Source of the DNA: Pseudoalteromonas sp. NC201
GTDB lineage: Bacteria > Pseudomonadota > Gammaproteobacteria > Enterobacterales > Alteromonadaceae
Length of the DNA: 64,000 nucleotides
Assembly (NCBI RefSeq): GCF_002850255.1
Contig: NZ_CP022522.1
Span: 1,797,125-1,861,124, forward strand
Direction: 5' to 3'
Made by a program: the position numbers and the translations under genes. The notes under the pieces were generated by a model. The model worked only from the letters and a program-made list of their open reading frames with translations. It searched no databases and was not told where the DNA came from. The stretch's first letter is position 1. The number at the start of each line of letters is the position of its first letter. Positions 17,367-26,258 of the stretch are shown here, one piece after another.

Positions 17367-18341
17367 ATGGGCTTAGCTAGGAAGTATCAAATCAACTTGT
17401 CAAATACGCGTTACTATCATTGTGTGTCACGTTGCGTCCGCCGTGCTTTTTTGTGTGGTGAAGATATGTTGACAGGAAAGTCTTATGAGCATCGGAGGGG
17501 CTGGGTTGAAACGCGTTTGCTCTCTCTAGCCAAAATATTTTGCTTGGATGTTTGTGCTTACGCGGTAATGCCTAATCACACCCATGTGGTGTTGTATATC
17601 GATGATAAAAAAGCACAAAGGCTCAATGATAAAGCTATTTTACTACGCTGGAGCAAGCTTTATAAGGTATCTTCACACGCTCAGCAATTTTTACAAGGTG
17701 AATGCTTAAACGAAGGGCAAAAAAGTGAATTAAGCAAAGAAATCAATGAATATAGAAGTCGCTTAGCGAGTATTAGCTGGTTTATGAGAGGGCTCAATGA
17801 GCACATCGCTCGACGTGCTAATCAAGAGGATGAATGTACCGGACACTTTTGGGAAGGGAGATTTAAATCTCAGGCCTTGCTTGATGCTTCAGCCTTGTTA
17901 GCATGCATGGCTTACGTAGACTTAAACCCCATTCGTGCAAAATTGGCTAGTAACCTAGAAGATTCAGAACACACCAGTATAAAACTTAGGTGTGAGTTTG
18001 CAAAAAGATGCAAACAGCCGAATTATCTAGCGCGGTTTTTAGGAAATACCAAAAGACATGTACACAAAGGAATTCCTTTTGAATTACGGTCATACCTAGA
18101 CTTAGTTGATTCAACAGGGAGGTGTATTCGTGCTGGTAAACCCGGGTTTATCGAACCGCGTCAAAAATCTATTTTGGAACAATTAGGTCTAGAAGCACGT
18201 AATTGGCTGAAACTTACTACCCAGCTTGAGCAAACTTTTCACGGTGCGATTGGTAGAGCAGATTCGATTGAGTCTTATTGTGAGCATCGCAATTTACGGC
18301 GACGAAGTAATATTTCGCAAAGCCAGCGACTTTTTATGTAA
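17367..18341 (+). CDS. REP-associated tyrosine transposase (RAYT, Y1_Tnp / IS200-like)
   Basis: 324 residues. The HUH motif is at H71-T-H73 (MPNHTHVVLYID), and the expected catalytic tyrosine is Y183 in MAYVDLNPIRA, preceded by TGHFWEGRFKSQALLD, the typical RAYT block. The full-length domain and intact catalytic residues suggest an active enzyme. Family members are single-copy housekeeping relatives of IS200 transposases that act on REP hairpins. AAGGAG is placed well before the ATG. A C-terminal extension of about 110 residues follows the Y1 domain, which is common in marine gammaproteobacterial RAYTs. Confidence 0.92.
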   Translation: MGLARKYQINLSNTRYYHCVSRCVRRAFLCGEDMLTGKSYEHRRGWVETRLLSLAKIFCLDVCAYAVMPNHTHVVLYIDDKKAQRLNDKAILLRWSKLYKVSSHAQQFLQGECLNEGQKSELSKEINEYRSRLASISWFMRGLNEHIARRANQEDECTGHFWEGRFKSQALLDASALLACMAYVDLNPIRAKLASNLEDSEHTSIKLRCEFAKRCKQPNYLARFLGNTKRHVHKGIPFELRSYLDLVDSTGRCIRAGKPGFIEPRQKSILEQLGLEARNWLKLTTQLEQTFHGAIGRADSIESYCEHRNLRRRSNISQSQRLFM

Positions 18342-18384
18342 TATGAACTTACGTAGACGGCCAATTTAATCCGGTTGTAAGTGT

Positions 18385-18417
18385 CTAACTGCTCGCTCAG
18401 GTTGAGGGAGCAGTTAG
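18385..18417. repeat. Long hairpin downstream of the RAYT gene (REP-like or terminator)
   Basis: CTAACTGCTC (18385-18394) pairs perfectly with GAGCAGTTAG (18408-18417), and the interior CTCA/TGAG extends the stem across a single G-G mismatch. No T-run follows, which argues against a simple intrinsic terminator. The position 44 bp after the RAYT stop fits a REP-type element. Confidence 0.6.
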
Positions 18418-18507
18418 TCGTGCACGTTGTATGATACACTCAATCTTATTTGCACAAAGCCATCGGTCCTACTTTATTTGGCTTTTCAGACTTCCAATTA
18501 ATTGTTT

Positions 18508-20922
18508 CTACAAATTGATTATTTTAACCAGCCTAATCGGTTCACCATCAACGTCAAACTCACCCGTGATCTCAAGTAATCCATTTTTTAATCCTTGTAA
18601 CTTATCTATTTTAATTACTTGTGTTTGATAAGGTAAGAAAGTAACAGGCTGCTGCCAAAGTGACCCTTCATTTTTAAATGATTGATATGGGGTAAAATCG
18701 ACGTGTAATGTGCCACTCGATGCACCTGAATAGGGACCGATTAGCGTAATGGTTATATTGTCACGAATAGTTACTTCCATTTTTACCCCATCAAAAGGTT
18801 TCTCCGGCGTTAGAAGAGATTTTTGTCTTGTTAATCCATTCCAATTAATTACCAAGGTCTGAGAGACTTGTTTTGGCAATAGAACACGGTGTTCACCTGA
18901 AGCTAGAATTTTTTTGTAGTTACCGTAAGTTAGCGCAACTGCATGCTTACTGGGGTTGTTGATGTAGAGATAGTGCATTCCGTCAGAAAAATAGTTCTGG
19001 ATGTTGATACCACTTAGCGTAAAGAGTGCATCGTCGCCAAGTGTTGATTGCCAATTTTGCATCAAATGGTTGAGGGTTTTATTCTCAGTTTCAGTGACTG
19101 TCCTTGATTTCTGCTTGTTAAATATTTCGCGAAGTGGGGTCATACAATCACTTAGCTGAGCGCTATATTCCACACAGGTTTTAAAGGCTCTGCGCAGTAG
19201 CGATGCACCTTTAAAGTGCCAGGGATTAGTGGTTTGTTCATTCGTGATCAAGTAATCATGCGCGGCAAAGTAGGGCGCTATTCTATGATTATTATTTCGG
19301 CCAAGAAGACTTATTTTTTGCAAGCTAAGCGCTGAAATGTCGATTTGGCTCAATTGTAACCTAGCCAGTTGCTCATGGTGTAGTGTTTTCATTTTAATAA
19401 CTAGCGCATCGTTCTGCTTTGAAAGCGTGAGCGCAAGTTGATGATATTGCATGATATCCATGCGTAATTGCGGCAGCAGTGCGATAGACTTTGCGGGAAA
19501 TAATGCTTGATTGCTTGAGACCGTTAACTTTACACCTTCTTGAAGGGTAAATTGCAGCAAGTTATCTTTACTAAAGTCAACTTCTTCAACTTTAGTGCGT
19601 CCAAGACGCGCATCTAAGCTTTGACTTGTTAAGTCAGCGATTAACGCAAAGCCAATTTCTCCACGTTTAATTTGCTCTGGCTCGAAGTCGATTAGTGCTG
19701 CAACACTATTCTCATCAAGTGAGTTGATTAGAGGTGTTTTATCTGATGCGGGAAAATCCATCACGACATGTGTAGAAGAAAAGTTTGGATGAATGTCAAG
19801 ACGATTAAGTGCTTTGCTTTCGGTATTTCTGAGCCAATATGCAGCACCGTTTTGCTCCCAAGGCCCATCGACAATATAAAAACTTGGCGTGGCAGAGCGC
19901 ACAAACGCCGCAAACTGCTGTTCAAGCAGGGGCCAATTGGGGAAGGTCTGTTTTAAGAGTGCATTGGCAGTTGGCAAGGTGTCTTCAGAGTGAGGATTTG
20001 CGTCCATTAATTTGCCGATAAAGCGTTTAAAATATTGATATCGCTCAGGGTCGCTCAATAAAAAATGTACGATAAAAAAGTTGAGCCCGCGTTTGAGTGA
20101 TGGATCATCATTGATTGCTTCAAAAGATGGCTGTCCACTTTGGTGATATTGCTGTAAACCTAAGTGCAGATAGTTCATTGGAGCGCGGTCGAAAACCATC
20201 ACAGTTAGCTGCTTTTTATTTGGATCATATACGTGGCTTGCAATGGCATCTGCCATCCCCTCGGTGATCCAATTGGGTGCCCAAGTTGAGTGACCGTTCA
20301 GAGCCATATGAAACGCATGCATGGTTTCATGGATCACGATGTAGCGCTGGTGATGCTGGCGATGACTCGGAAAGTTGTACCCTGCGCGGTTATAAAACAT
20401 GGTTTCGCCACCAGCCGTTTTATGTACGCCTCGCAAAAAACCGTCGTCCAGCATGGCTTCTTTTGTACGTTGGCGTGAACTGCCATAAACGACAGCAATT
20501 CTCTTTTTATCAATCGCTGCGGGCGCCATACCAAACAATTCAACATAGTGAGGGTAAGACATTTCTAGTAATTCTAAATAGAGTTTTACTTTGTCCTCAG
20601 GAAAGTCACTTTTTAGCGCAAAATGTTTACTCACCCACCAGTCATATCCCCGCGAATTAGCTATTTTTCCATCGCTATAAGTCAGCGGAATTTGTTTACC
20701 AACATGTTGGATATCAATGTGTTTCAGCGTGCTGACTCGACCATTAACGCTTATTTCAGAGCGCATATCAGCGGGGCTTGGAATAGCGGCAATATCGCTT
20801 CGCGTAGTTTTACATCCGCTGAGTAAGGCAAGTATTGCAATTAGAGGAGTAAACCCTAGCCGCGGCTTTTGCATAGAGGGTATTCGCCAATAAAAGGTAT
20901 GGAATAGATAAAATAAAGACAT
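18508..20922 (-). CDS. Secreted lipoprotein with gluzincin-type metalloprotease domain
   Basis: 804 residues. A hydrophobic segment ends in a lipobox LLSGC (Cys37 from the 20922 start). A zincin site HETMH is at 198-202, and the third ligand is probably E221 in ITEGMADAIA, the HEXXH-(18)-E layout of gluzincins. The remaining 550 residues contain beta-rich regions that probably form Ig-like or accessory domains; no exact family is recognised. The start at 20922 has GAGAG about nine bases upstream, but an ATG at 20874 would give a more compact signal peptide; both keep the lipobox. Function: probable surface or periplasmic peptidase. It is divergent from a peptide-type transporter. Confidence 0.72.
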   Translation of the reverse strand: MSLFYLFHTFYWRIPSMQKPRLGFTPLIAILALLSGCKTTRSDIAAIPSPADMRSEISVNGRVSTLKHIDIQHVGKQIPLTYSDGKIANSRGYDWWVSKHFALKSDFPEDKVKLYLELLEMSYPHYVELFGMAPAAIDKKRIAVVYGSSRQRTKEAMLDDGFLRGVHKTAGGETMFYNRAGYNFPSHRQHHQRYIVIHETMHAFHMALNGHSTWAPNWITEGMADAIASHVYDPNKKQLTVMVFDRAPMNYLHLGLQQYHQSGQPSFEAINDDPSLKRGLNFFIVHFLLSDPERYQYFKRFIGKLMDANPHSEDTLPTANALLKQTFPNWPLLEQQFAAFVRSATPSFYIVDGPWEQNGAAYWLRNTESKALNRLDIHPNFSSTHVVMDFPASDKTPLINSLDENSVAALIDFEPEQIKRGEIGFALIADLTSQSLDARLGRTKVEEVDFSKDNLLQFTLQEGVKLTVSSNQALFPAKSIALLPQLRMDIMQYHQLALTLSKQNDALVIKMKTLHHEQLARLQLSQIDISALSLQKISLLGRNNNHRIAPYFAAHDYLITNEQTTNPWHFKGASLLRRAFKTCVEYSAQLSDCMTPLREIFNKQKSRTVTETENKTLNHLMQNWQSTLGDDALFTLSGINIQNYFSDGMHYLYINNPSKHAVALTYGNYKKILASGEHRVLLPKQVSQTLVINWNGLTRQKSLLTPEKPFDGVKMEVTIRDNITITLIGPYSGASSGTLHVDFTPYQSFKNEGSLWQQPVTFLPYQTQVIKIDKLQGLKNGLLEITGEFDVDGEPIRLVKIINL

Positions 20923-20949
20923 GATACTTTTCTCTCGTTATTATTTGTG

Positions 20950-20967
20950 TATATTGTATGCAATATA
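20950..20967. promoter_or_regulatory. Palindromic operator candidate in divergent promoter
   Basis: TATATTG-TATG-CAATATA, with perfect 7-bp arms, lies between the divergent metalloprotease and transporter genes, only 28 bp from one start and 30 bp from the other. It is well placed to control both. No regulator gene is adjacent. The AT-rich arms make chance occurrence possible. Confidence 0.45.
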
Positions 20968-20996
20968 AAATAACAAAGATAACAGGTATTGTCATT

Positions 20997-22742
20997 ATGC
21001 AAAATCAGCAGCAGTGGTGTGAACCAGATCTCAATGAGGCAAATCGGTCAACGTCGCCGTCTGGGTTTGGTCGAACTTTTTACATTGCAAATATCATGGA
21101 AATATTTGAACGACTCGCTTGGTATGGATTTTTCGCCGTGTCATCAATTTATATGACAACACCAAAGTCGCAAGGCGGTATTGGCTTTACTGATATAGAG
21201 CGTGGCGCCGTACAGGGGATTATTCCCTTCTTTTTATATCTTTTGCCTGTTATAACTGGTGCGTTAGGAGATCGTGTCGGGTATAAAAAGATGTTCTTTT
21301 TTGCATTTTTGGTCATGACGCCAAGCTATTATTTATTGGGACAGGCACAGAGTTTTTGGCCGTTTTTTGCTGCGCTGAGCTTTGTTGCCCTAGGTGCCGC
21401 TTGCTTTAAACCTGTGGTCGTTGGCACCGTAAGCCACAGTACAAACGATGGTAATCGTGGTCTTGGATTTGGGATCTTTTATACCATGGTGAATATTGGT
21501 GGATTTTTAGGTCCATTGGTTGCGGGATATATGCGCGCCATTAGTTGGGATGCAGTATTTATGATGTCGGCGATTTGGATTGCCATAAACTTTATTCCCT
21601 TGATGTTATTTTACAAAGACCCCCAAACATTACCTAAAACCAAGCAATCTCTTACTCAAGTATTAAAAACTGCACAGTCGGTGCTGGGTAATACACGTTT
21701 AGCACTTACGCTGTTTGTCGCACTGGCGCTATTGATGTCAGCAGGCGTTGGGTTTTCTAACTACAGTCAAGCGTTTACTTGGATTGCAATATGGTTAGTA
21801 GCTAACTGGGTGTGGGACAGAGTGCTTATAAATCGAGCGCCGACTAAAGCATGGTGGCAACAACCGATGAAGGTGAGTAACCTGCCGTTTGCGTTATATT
21901 TGCTGATCCTTGCAGGCTTTTGGACTGTATATAATCAGCTTTTTTATACTTTACCTGTGTATATCCGTGATTATGCAGATACCCGAGATATATTGGCGTG
22001 GTTTGGCGATTCTGGCGTCGCGTTTTTAGCACATGTTGATATTGATAAGTTAACTGCTGCCATTTTTACGCTGTTCAACGAGCTTAAGGAAAGCGGCGCG
22101 GTATCCATTGAAACCATTAGGCTTGAATGGGTTCACCTCAAAGTGAATGTCCCGCATGAGCAAATACAGTTGATACTACAAACGCTAAATGCGCTTCACG
22201 ATAATGGACAGGCACTTTCACAGCTCCAAGCGCAAGCCCTTGCTGAACAACTCGTACAATATCGTCAAATTAATCCTGAGTATCTCATTAATTTAGACTT
22301 TGCAGCGATTGTGGTCGCACAAATTTTGGTGAGCTTTCTCTGTCAGCGATTTAGACCATTTTATGTGTTAGTCACGGGCTTACTGGTGATGACGGTTGCG
22401 TTTATCGCATTACTTAGCGATAGCGGCTGGTTAAGTGGTCAGCTCATTGTCACTGTCATATTGCTTATCGCGCTTGGTGAAATGCTTGCCTCTCCTAAAA
22501 GCCAAGAATATGTCGCGAGTATCGCGCCTCAATCTCAAGCTGCGTTGTATATGGGGTACTACTTTGTTTCTATGGCGTTGGGCTTCTTATTTGCTGGATT
22601 TTTATCTGGTTGGAGCTATAAAGTGTTGGTGCAAGAAATGGCGGCACCAGAGTTAATGTGGGGGCTATTTGCCGCTATCGCATTTATAACCGCCATTGCA
22701 TTATTCTGGTTTAACACAGTGATAATAGACAGAAAAACATAG
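20997..22742 (+). CDS. POT/PTR2-like MFS transporter
   Basis: 581 residues with about 12 membrane helices. NIMEIFERLAWYGFFAVSSIY near the N-terminus is the POT-family E-x-x-E-R-F/L-x-Y-Y/G signature, followed by GALGDRVGYKKMF (MFS loop 2-3 motif) and a second half beginning LPFALYLLILAGFWTVYNQLFY. POT proteins are proton-coupled di/tripeptide symporters. About 110 residues of mostly soluble sequence (about 325-435) interrupt the second half, which is unusual for the family. ATG 20997 is chosen because the family motif starts about 30 residues downstream. Divergent from a secreted peptidase and followed by a dipeptidase-like amidohydrolase. Confidence 0.8.
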   Translation: MQNQQQWCEPDLNEANRSTSPSGFGRTFYIANIMEIFERLAWYGFFAVSSIYMTTPKSQGGIGFTDIERGAVQGIIPFFLYLLPVITGALGDRVGYKKMFFFAFLVMTPSYYLLGQAQSFWPFFAALSFVALGAACFKPVVVGTVSHSTNDGNRGLGFGIFYTMVNIGGFLGPLVAGYMRAISWDAVFMMSAIWIAINFIPLMLFYKDPQTLPKTKQSLTQVLKTAQSVLGNTRLALTLFVALALLMSAGVGFSNYSQAFTWIAIWLVANWVWDRVLINRAPTKAWWQQPMKVSNLPFALYLLILAGFWTVYNQLFYTLPVYIRDYADTRDILAWFGDSGVAFLAHVDIDKLTAAIFTLFNELKESGAVSIETIRLEWVHLKVNVPHEQIQLILQTLNALHDNGQALSQLQAQALAEQLVQYRQINPEYLINLDFAAIVVAQILVSFLCQRFRPFYVLVTGLLVMTVAFIALLSDSGWLSGQLIVTVILLIALGEMLASPKSQEYVASIAPQSQAALYMGYYFVSMALGFLFAGFLSGWSYKVLVQEMAAPELMWGLFAAIAFITAIALFWFNTVIIDRKT

Positions 22743-22832
22743 CACTATTGAAATGGGAACAGTTATTGGTCGCGATCAGTTTGTTTGCAAGCCATATTCT
22801 TTCTACACTCAAGCAAAAAATGAGGAAGTAAC

Positions 22833-24098
22833 ATGAATAAAAAAATATGGATGAGCACGGCACTCTTTGTTTCAAGTAGCGTGTACGCGCAAACGTATGT
22901 TTTAAATGCTGACTCTGCGATTGATGTGGTGTCAGGCAAGCTTATCTCACCTGCAACTGTGGTCGTTGAAGACAATAAAATTATCTCAGTCGGAAAATCA
23001 AATCGTAAAGCCTATCCAAAAGGCGCAGAGGTGATAGACCTAAGTGGCCACACATTATTACCCGGTCTATTTGATATGCATGTCCACTTAACTTCAGACG
23101 CACATGTTCATGGCTACAAAAGACTGCAACGCACTGCACCGCGTGCGGCAATTACTGGCGTTAGAAACGCCAAGCGCACACTAGATGCGGGCTTTACGTC
23201 TGTTCGCAACCTCGGTGCTGCTGGCTATGCTGACATCGCGCTGCGCGATGCCATTATTGATGGTGACGTATCAGGCCCACGTGTAAACGCAGCAGGCCCT
23301 TCACTTGGGATCACTGGCGGCCATTGTGACAACAACCTCCTAACCCATGAGCATAAAGTATTTTCAGAAGGGGTGGCTGATGGACCTTGGGCAGTAAGGC
23401 AAAAGGTACGTGAAAATATTAAATATGGCGCTAACTTAATCAAGTTCTGTGCAACGGGTGGCGTACTATCTAAAGGCACTAAAGTGGGTGCTCAGCAATA
23501 TTCCCAAGAGGAAATGACAGCGATTGTGACCGAAGCACACTTACGCGGTTTAACGGTTGCTGCCCACGCGCACGGCACTGACGGTATCAAGTCTGCAATT
23601 AAAGCAGGTGTGAACTCAGTAGAGCATGTAAGTTTTGTGGATGATGAAGCCATTCAGCTAGCCAAAGACAAAGGCACGTACTTCTCTATGGATATCTACA
23701 ATACGGAATTTATTCTTGGCGAGGGAGAAAAGGCAGGTATTTTGCCCGAAAGCTTGGATAAAGAACGTAAGGTGGGTGCTACTCAGCGTGCTAGTTTTAC
23801 AAAAGCGGTAAAAGCAGGCGTGAATATGGTGTTTGGCTCTGACGCTGGTGTTTATCCTCACGGTGACAATGGTAAGCAGTTTAGCCGTATGGTGAAATTT
23901 GGTATGACTGAACTACAAGCTTTACAGGCTGCCACTATTAACTCGGCGACGTTACTGAAACAAAATACACAATTAGGCTCGCTTGAGGTGGGGAAACTTG
24001 CTGATATTATTGCGGTTAAAGGCAACCCACTAAAAGACATTAGTGTAATGGAAAACGTCACCTTTGTGATGAAAGACGGCCAAATAGAAAAGCAATAA
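22833..24098 (+). CDS. Secreted amidohydrolase (Xaa-Pro dipeptidase/imidazolonepropionase-related)
   Basis: 421 residues with a cleavable signal peptide (about 1-19, ending VYA). The metal site of amidohydrolases is complete: H83-x-H85 (DMHVH), the carboxylated-type lysine in ANLIKFCATGG, HAHG, SVEHVSF and the aspartate in FGSDAGVYPHG. This subgroup contains periplasmic Xaa-Pro/Xaa-Arg dipeptidases. Placed 90 bp after the POT-like transporter in the same direction, so a role in degrading exported or imported dipeptides is reasonable inference. Confidence 0.87.
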   Translation: MNKKIWMSTALFVSSSVYAQTYVLNADSAIDVVSGKLISPATVVVEDNKIISVGKSNRKAYPKGAEVIDLSGHTLLPGLFDMHVHLTSDAHVHGYKRLQRTAPRAAITGVRNAKRTLDAGFTSVRNLGAAGYADIALRDAIIDGDVSGPRVNAAGPSLGITGGHCDNNLLTHEHKVFSEGVADGPWAVRQKVRENIKYGANLIKFCATGGVLSKGTKVGAQQYSQEEMTAIVTEAHLRGLTVAAHAHGTDGIKSAIKAGVNSVEHVSFVDDEAIQLAKDKGTYFSMDIYNTEFILGEGEKAGILPESLDKERKVGATQRASFTKAVKAGVNMVFGSDAGVYPHGDNGKQFSRMVKFGMTELQALQAATINSATLLKQNTQLGSLEVGKLADIIAVKGNPLKDISVMENVTFVMKDGQIEKQ

Positions 24099-24109
24099 TC
24101 TAGCGACTA

Positions 24110-24136
24110 GCGCAGAGCTTGTTCTAAGTTCTGCGC
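24110..24136 (+). terminator. Weak hairpin after the amidohydrolase gene
   Basis: GCGCAG (24110-24115) pairs with CTGCGC (24131-24136) just after the stop codon; there is no clear T-run. May serve as a terminator for the transporter/amidohydrolase unit. Confidence 0.35.
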
Positions 24137-24149
24137 AGACGCTATGAAA

Positions 24150-24227
24150 CTATTGGAACTCTTTTTTAGCCTTCTCGCTTGCTAGGCTGCCTAAGAGGTT
24201 ATAAGGAGGCTTTCCTGCACTGCCCAT
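24150..24227 (-). CDS. Possible 25-residue small peptide downstream of rebB
   Basis: A short frame on the rebB strand, about 57 bp after its stop, opens with ATG preceded by AAGG at eight bases. The peptide begins MGSAGKPPYNLLGS and ends KKEFQ. Either a small protein or the 5' stub of a lost gene. No family is recognised. Confidence 0.3.
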   Translation of the reverse strand: MGSAGKPPYNLLGSLASEKAKKEFQ

Positions 24228-24284
24228 AGTTTTACCTTACTTTGTATGTTATTTACATTGACTCGGGGAATAGGGTATTTCTTA

Positions 24285-24548
24285 CTATCTGTAAATTTTT
24301 ATAACAACCATTGATGCTGCGGTATCCACATTCATTAGGGTATTCACTCCCTGCGTCAAAGCCGCTTGAGCAGTGACATTGTTATTTTGTTGCACATTGA
24401 TAGCGTTATATGCAGCGTTTGACAATGCTTGGCTCACGGCAAGCATGAGCTTACTCGTTGCTAATGCTGGTGAGTCTCCAAGCACTTTAGCGTTTGTTTG
24501 AGACACTGAATCGGTAACTTGACTATTCACTGCAGTTGGAAATGCCAT
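24285..24548 (-). CDS. rebB: RebB-family R-body structural protein
   Basis: 87 residues. FPTAVNSQVTDSVSQTNAKVLGDSPA at the N-terminus and SQALSNAAYNAINVQQ plus the ending NVDTAAS are the conserved R-body protein blocks. R bodies are insoluble protein ribbons that unroll in response to pH, known from Caedibacter kappa particles and from loci in many proteobacteria, where several reb paralogues occur together. A textbook ribosome site (AAGGAGATATACATG) marks 24548 as the start; a 12-residue upstream extension has none. It is alone here: no second reb paralogue, sigma factor or regulator was found within several kb. The gene symbol marks the family rather than proven orthology. Confidence 0.88.
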   Translation of the reverse strand: MAFPTAVNSQVTDSVSQTNAKVLGDSPALATSKLMLAVSQALSNAAYNAINVQQNNNVTAQAALTQGVNTLMNVDTAASMVVIKIYR

Positions 24549-24947
24549 GTATATCTCCTTTAAATAGCTAATACAAAAAGACACATAACCCGTGAAGTGC
24601 AGAGATACTATTCTCGGCTCAGAGTATGCTTACATTCAGTCTAGTCTCTATATTAGAAAGTGCATTCAACCTTGAAGGTTAGTACAACAATTACCTAGAA
24701 CTGAATGTAAAATTGAGCGGCAGAGGGATGGTCATCTTCGCCGTTATGCGAGCCGCATTTGTTGGCTCTGAGCGTCCTTGGACTTGGGAAAACTGTTGAA
24801 TAATTTTGACGTTATCCGCTGACAAATGAGCTAAAAAGGCGCACAATAGTAGGCGTTGCCAGACAAGGTATTTCATGATGGATTTGAAATACCTAAGTGC
24901 TTTTCCAAGACCTTAGAGTACTTAAGTATTATACTTTTAAGGGCAAC
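24549..24947. other. Intergenic region upstream of rebB and ndh
   Basis: 399 bases containing the promoter region for the divergent rebB and ndh genes. A 61-codon minus-strand frame at 24691-24876 begins with a hydrophobic stretch but has no convincing ribosome site or family, so it is not called. No clear repeat is seen. Confidence 0.5.
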
Positions 24948-26255
24948 ATGATGAATACGCAACTTCCTAAAATCGTGATAGTCGGTGGTGGTGCTGGTGG
25001 CTTAGAGCTGGCAACACAATTAGGGCATAAACTCGGAAAAAAACGCCAAGCGGAAATCTTATTAATTGATAAAAATCGCAGTCATATTTGGAAACCGTTG
25101 CTTCATGAAGTCGCGACAGGGTCTATAGACGCTGACTTAGATGGAGTGGTTTATTCTGCTCATGCAGCAAAGCATTATTATCAGTTTCAGCTCGGCAGTT
25201 TTAGCCACGTAGACTCAATCAATAACACCATCACGCTGAGCGAGCTAAAAGACGAACTCGGTCATCGTATCCTCCCAGAGCGACAGGTCAGCTATGACTA
25301 TTTAGTGCTTGCCATTGGTAGTATTAGCAATGATTTTAATACGCCGGGGGTCAAGGAGCATTGCTTCTTTCTCGATTCAAATCAGCAAGCTGAGCGATTT
25401 CAGCATGCACTCCTCGATAACTTTACACGCTTACACCAAGACGATGATCCAAAGCACTCGTTAACTATCGGTATTGTTGGTGGTGGCGCTACTGGCGTTG
25501 AGCTGTCTGCCGAGCTGTATCATGTATCAGACATGTTGAAAATGTACGGGCTGAATAAAATGACTGCCAAACGCCTTCGTATTGATTTAATAGAAGCAGG
25601 TCCTCGAATATTACCTGCATTACCTGAGCGTATTGCCAATTCAGCTAAACGGGAGCTTGTGAAGCTCGGTGTCACGGTGCGAGAAGGCACTCAGGTAAAG
25701 CAGGCAACTGAAGACAGTTTTATTACTAAAGAAGATGAACAGTTAAAGGCAGACATCAAGGTGTGGGCTGCGGGGGTAAAAGCTCCTGACTTTATTAAAG
25801 AGATTGGGCTGTTCGAGCTTACTCGTAATAATCAAATTAAGGTAAATCAATACTTACAAAGCAGTGTAGATGAGCATATTTATGTCATCGGTGATTGCTG
25901 TGCATTTACCCAAGCGGATGGTACTCAAGTGCCGCCGCGTGCTCAGTCCGCCCATCAAATGGCGCAATGTGTAGAGAAAAATCTAATCGCCACACTAAAA
26001 AATCAACCTTTACAAGAGTTTACCTATAGTGATCACGGCTCTTTAGTGAATTTATCTCGTTATAGCACCGTTGGTAGTTTAATGGGGAACCTAACCAGCA
26101 ATAGCTTTTTTATTGAAGGCAAGATAGCGCGATTCATGTACATCTCATTGTATAGAATGCATCAGCGCGCAATCCATGGTATCGCAAAAACCTTTGCACT
26201 ATGGATAAGCGAAAAGGTGCTAAGAGTGGTACGGCCAAAAATGAAACTGCACTAA
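24948..26255 (+). CDS. ndh: Type II NADH dehydrogenase (NDH-2)
   Basis: 435 residues. The FAD-binding Rossmann motif IVIVGGGAGGLELATQLG is at the N-terminus, and the NADH-binding motif GIVGGGATGVELSAEL is near residue 175. VWAAGVKAP and the Y-V-I-G-D-C (FAD) block near residue 310 complete the two-dinucleotide-fold pattern. The C-terminus has an amphipathic helix (IARFMYISLYRMHQRAIHG) used for membrane attachment. NDH-2 passes electrons from NADH to quinone without pumping protons. Start ATG ATG at 24948 with AAGGGC upstream; an earlier in-frame ATG at 24897 adds 17 non-family residues. Confidence 0.9.
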   Translation: MMNTQLPKIVIVGGGAGGLELATQLGHKLGKKRQAEILLIDKNRSHIWKPLLHEVATGSIDADLDGVVYSAHAAKHYYQFQLGSFSHVDSINNTITLSELKDELGHRILPERQVSYDYLVLAIGSISNDFNTPGVKEHCFFLDSNQQAERFQHALLDNFTRLHQDDDPKHSLTIGIVGGGATGVELSAELYHVSDMLKMYGLNKMTAKRLRIDLIEAGPRILPALPERIANSAKRELVKLGVTVREGTQVKQATEDSFITKEDEQLKADIKVWAAGVKAPDFIKEIGLFELTRNNQIKVNQYLQSSVDEHIYVIGDCCAFTQADGTQVPPRAQSAHQMAQCVEKNLIATLKNQPLQEFTYSDHGSLVNLSRYSTVGSLMGNLTSNSFFIEGKIARFMYISLYRMHQRAIHGIAKTFALWISEKVLRVVRPKMKLH

Positions 26256-26258
26256 GTT

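Noticed and set aside
20277..20660. 127-codon frame antisense to the gluzincin-like gene
   Set aside because: It is opposite the HETMH-coding part of a convincing gene, with biased composition and no family.
24691..24876. 61-codon minus-strand frame upstream of rebB
   Set aside because: Hydrophobic start but no convincing ribosome site, family or conserved pattern; kept only as a note in the intergenic entry.
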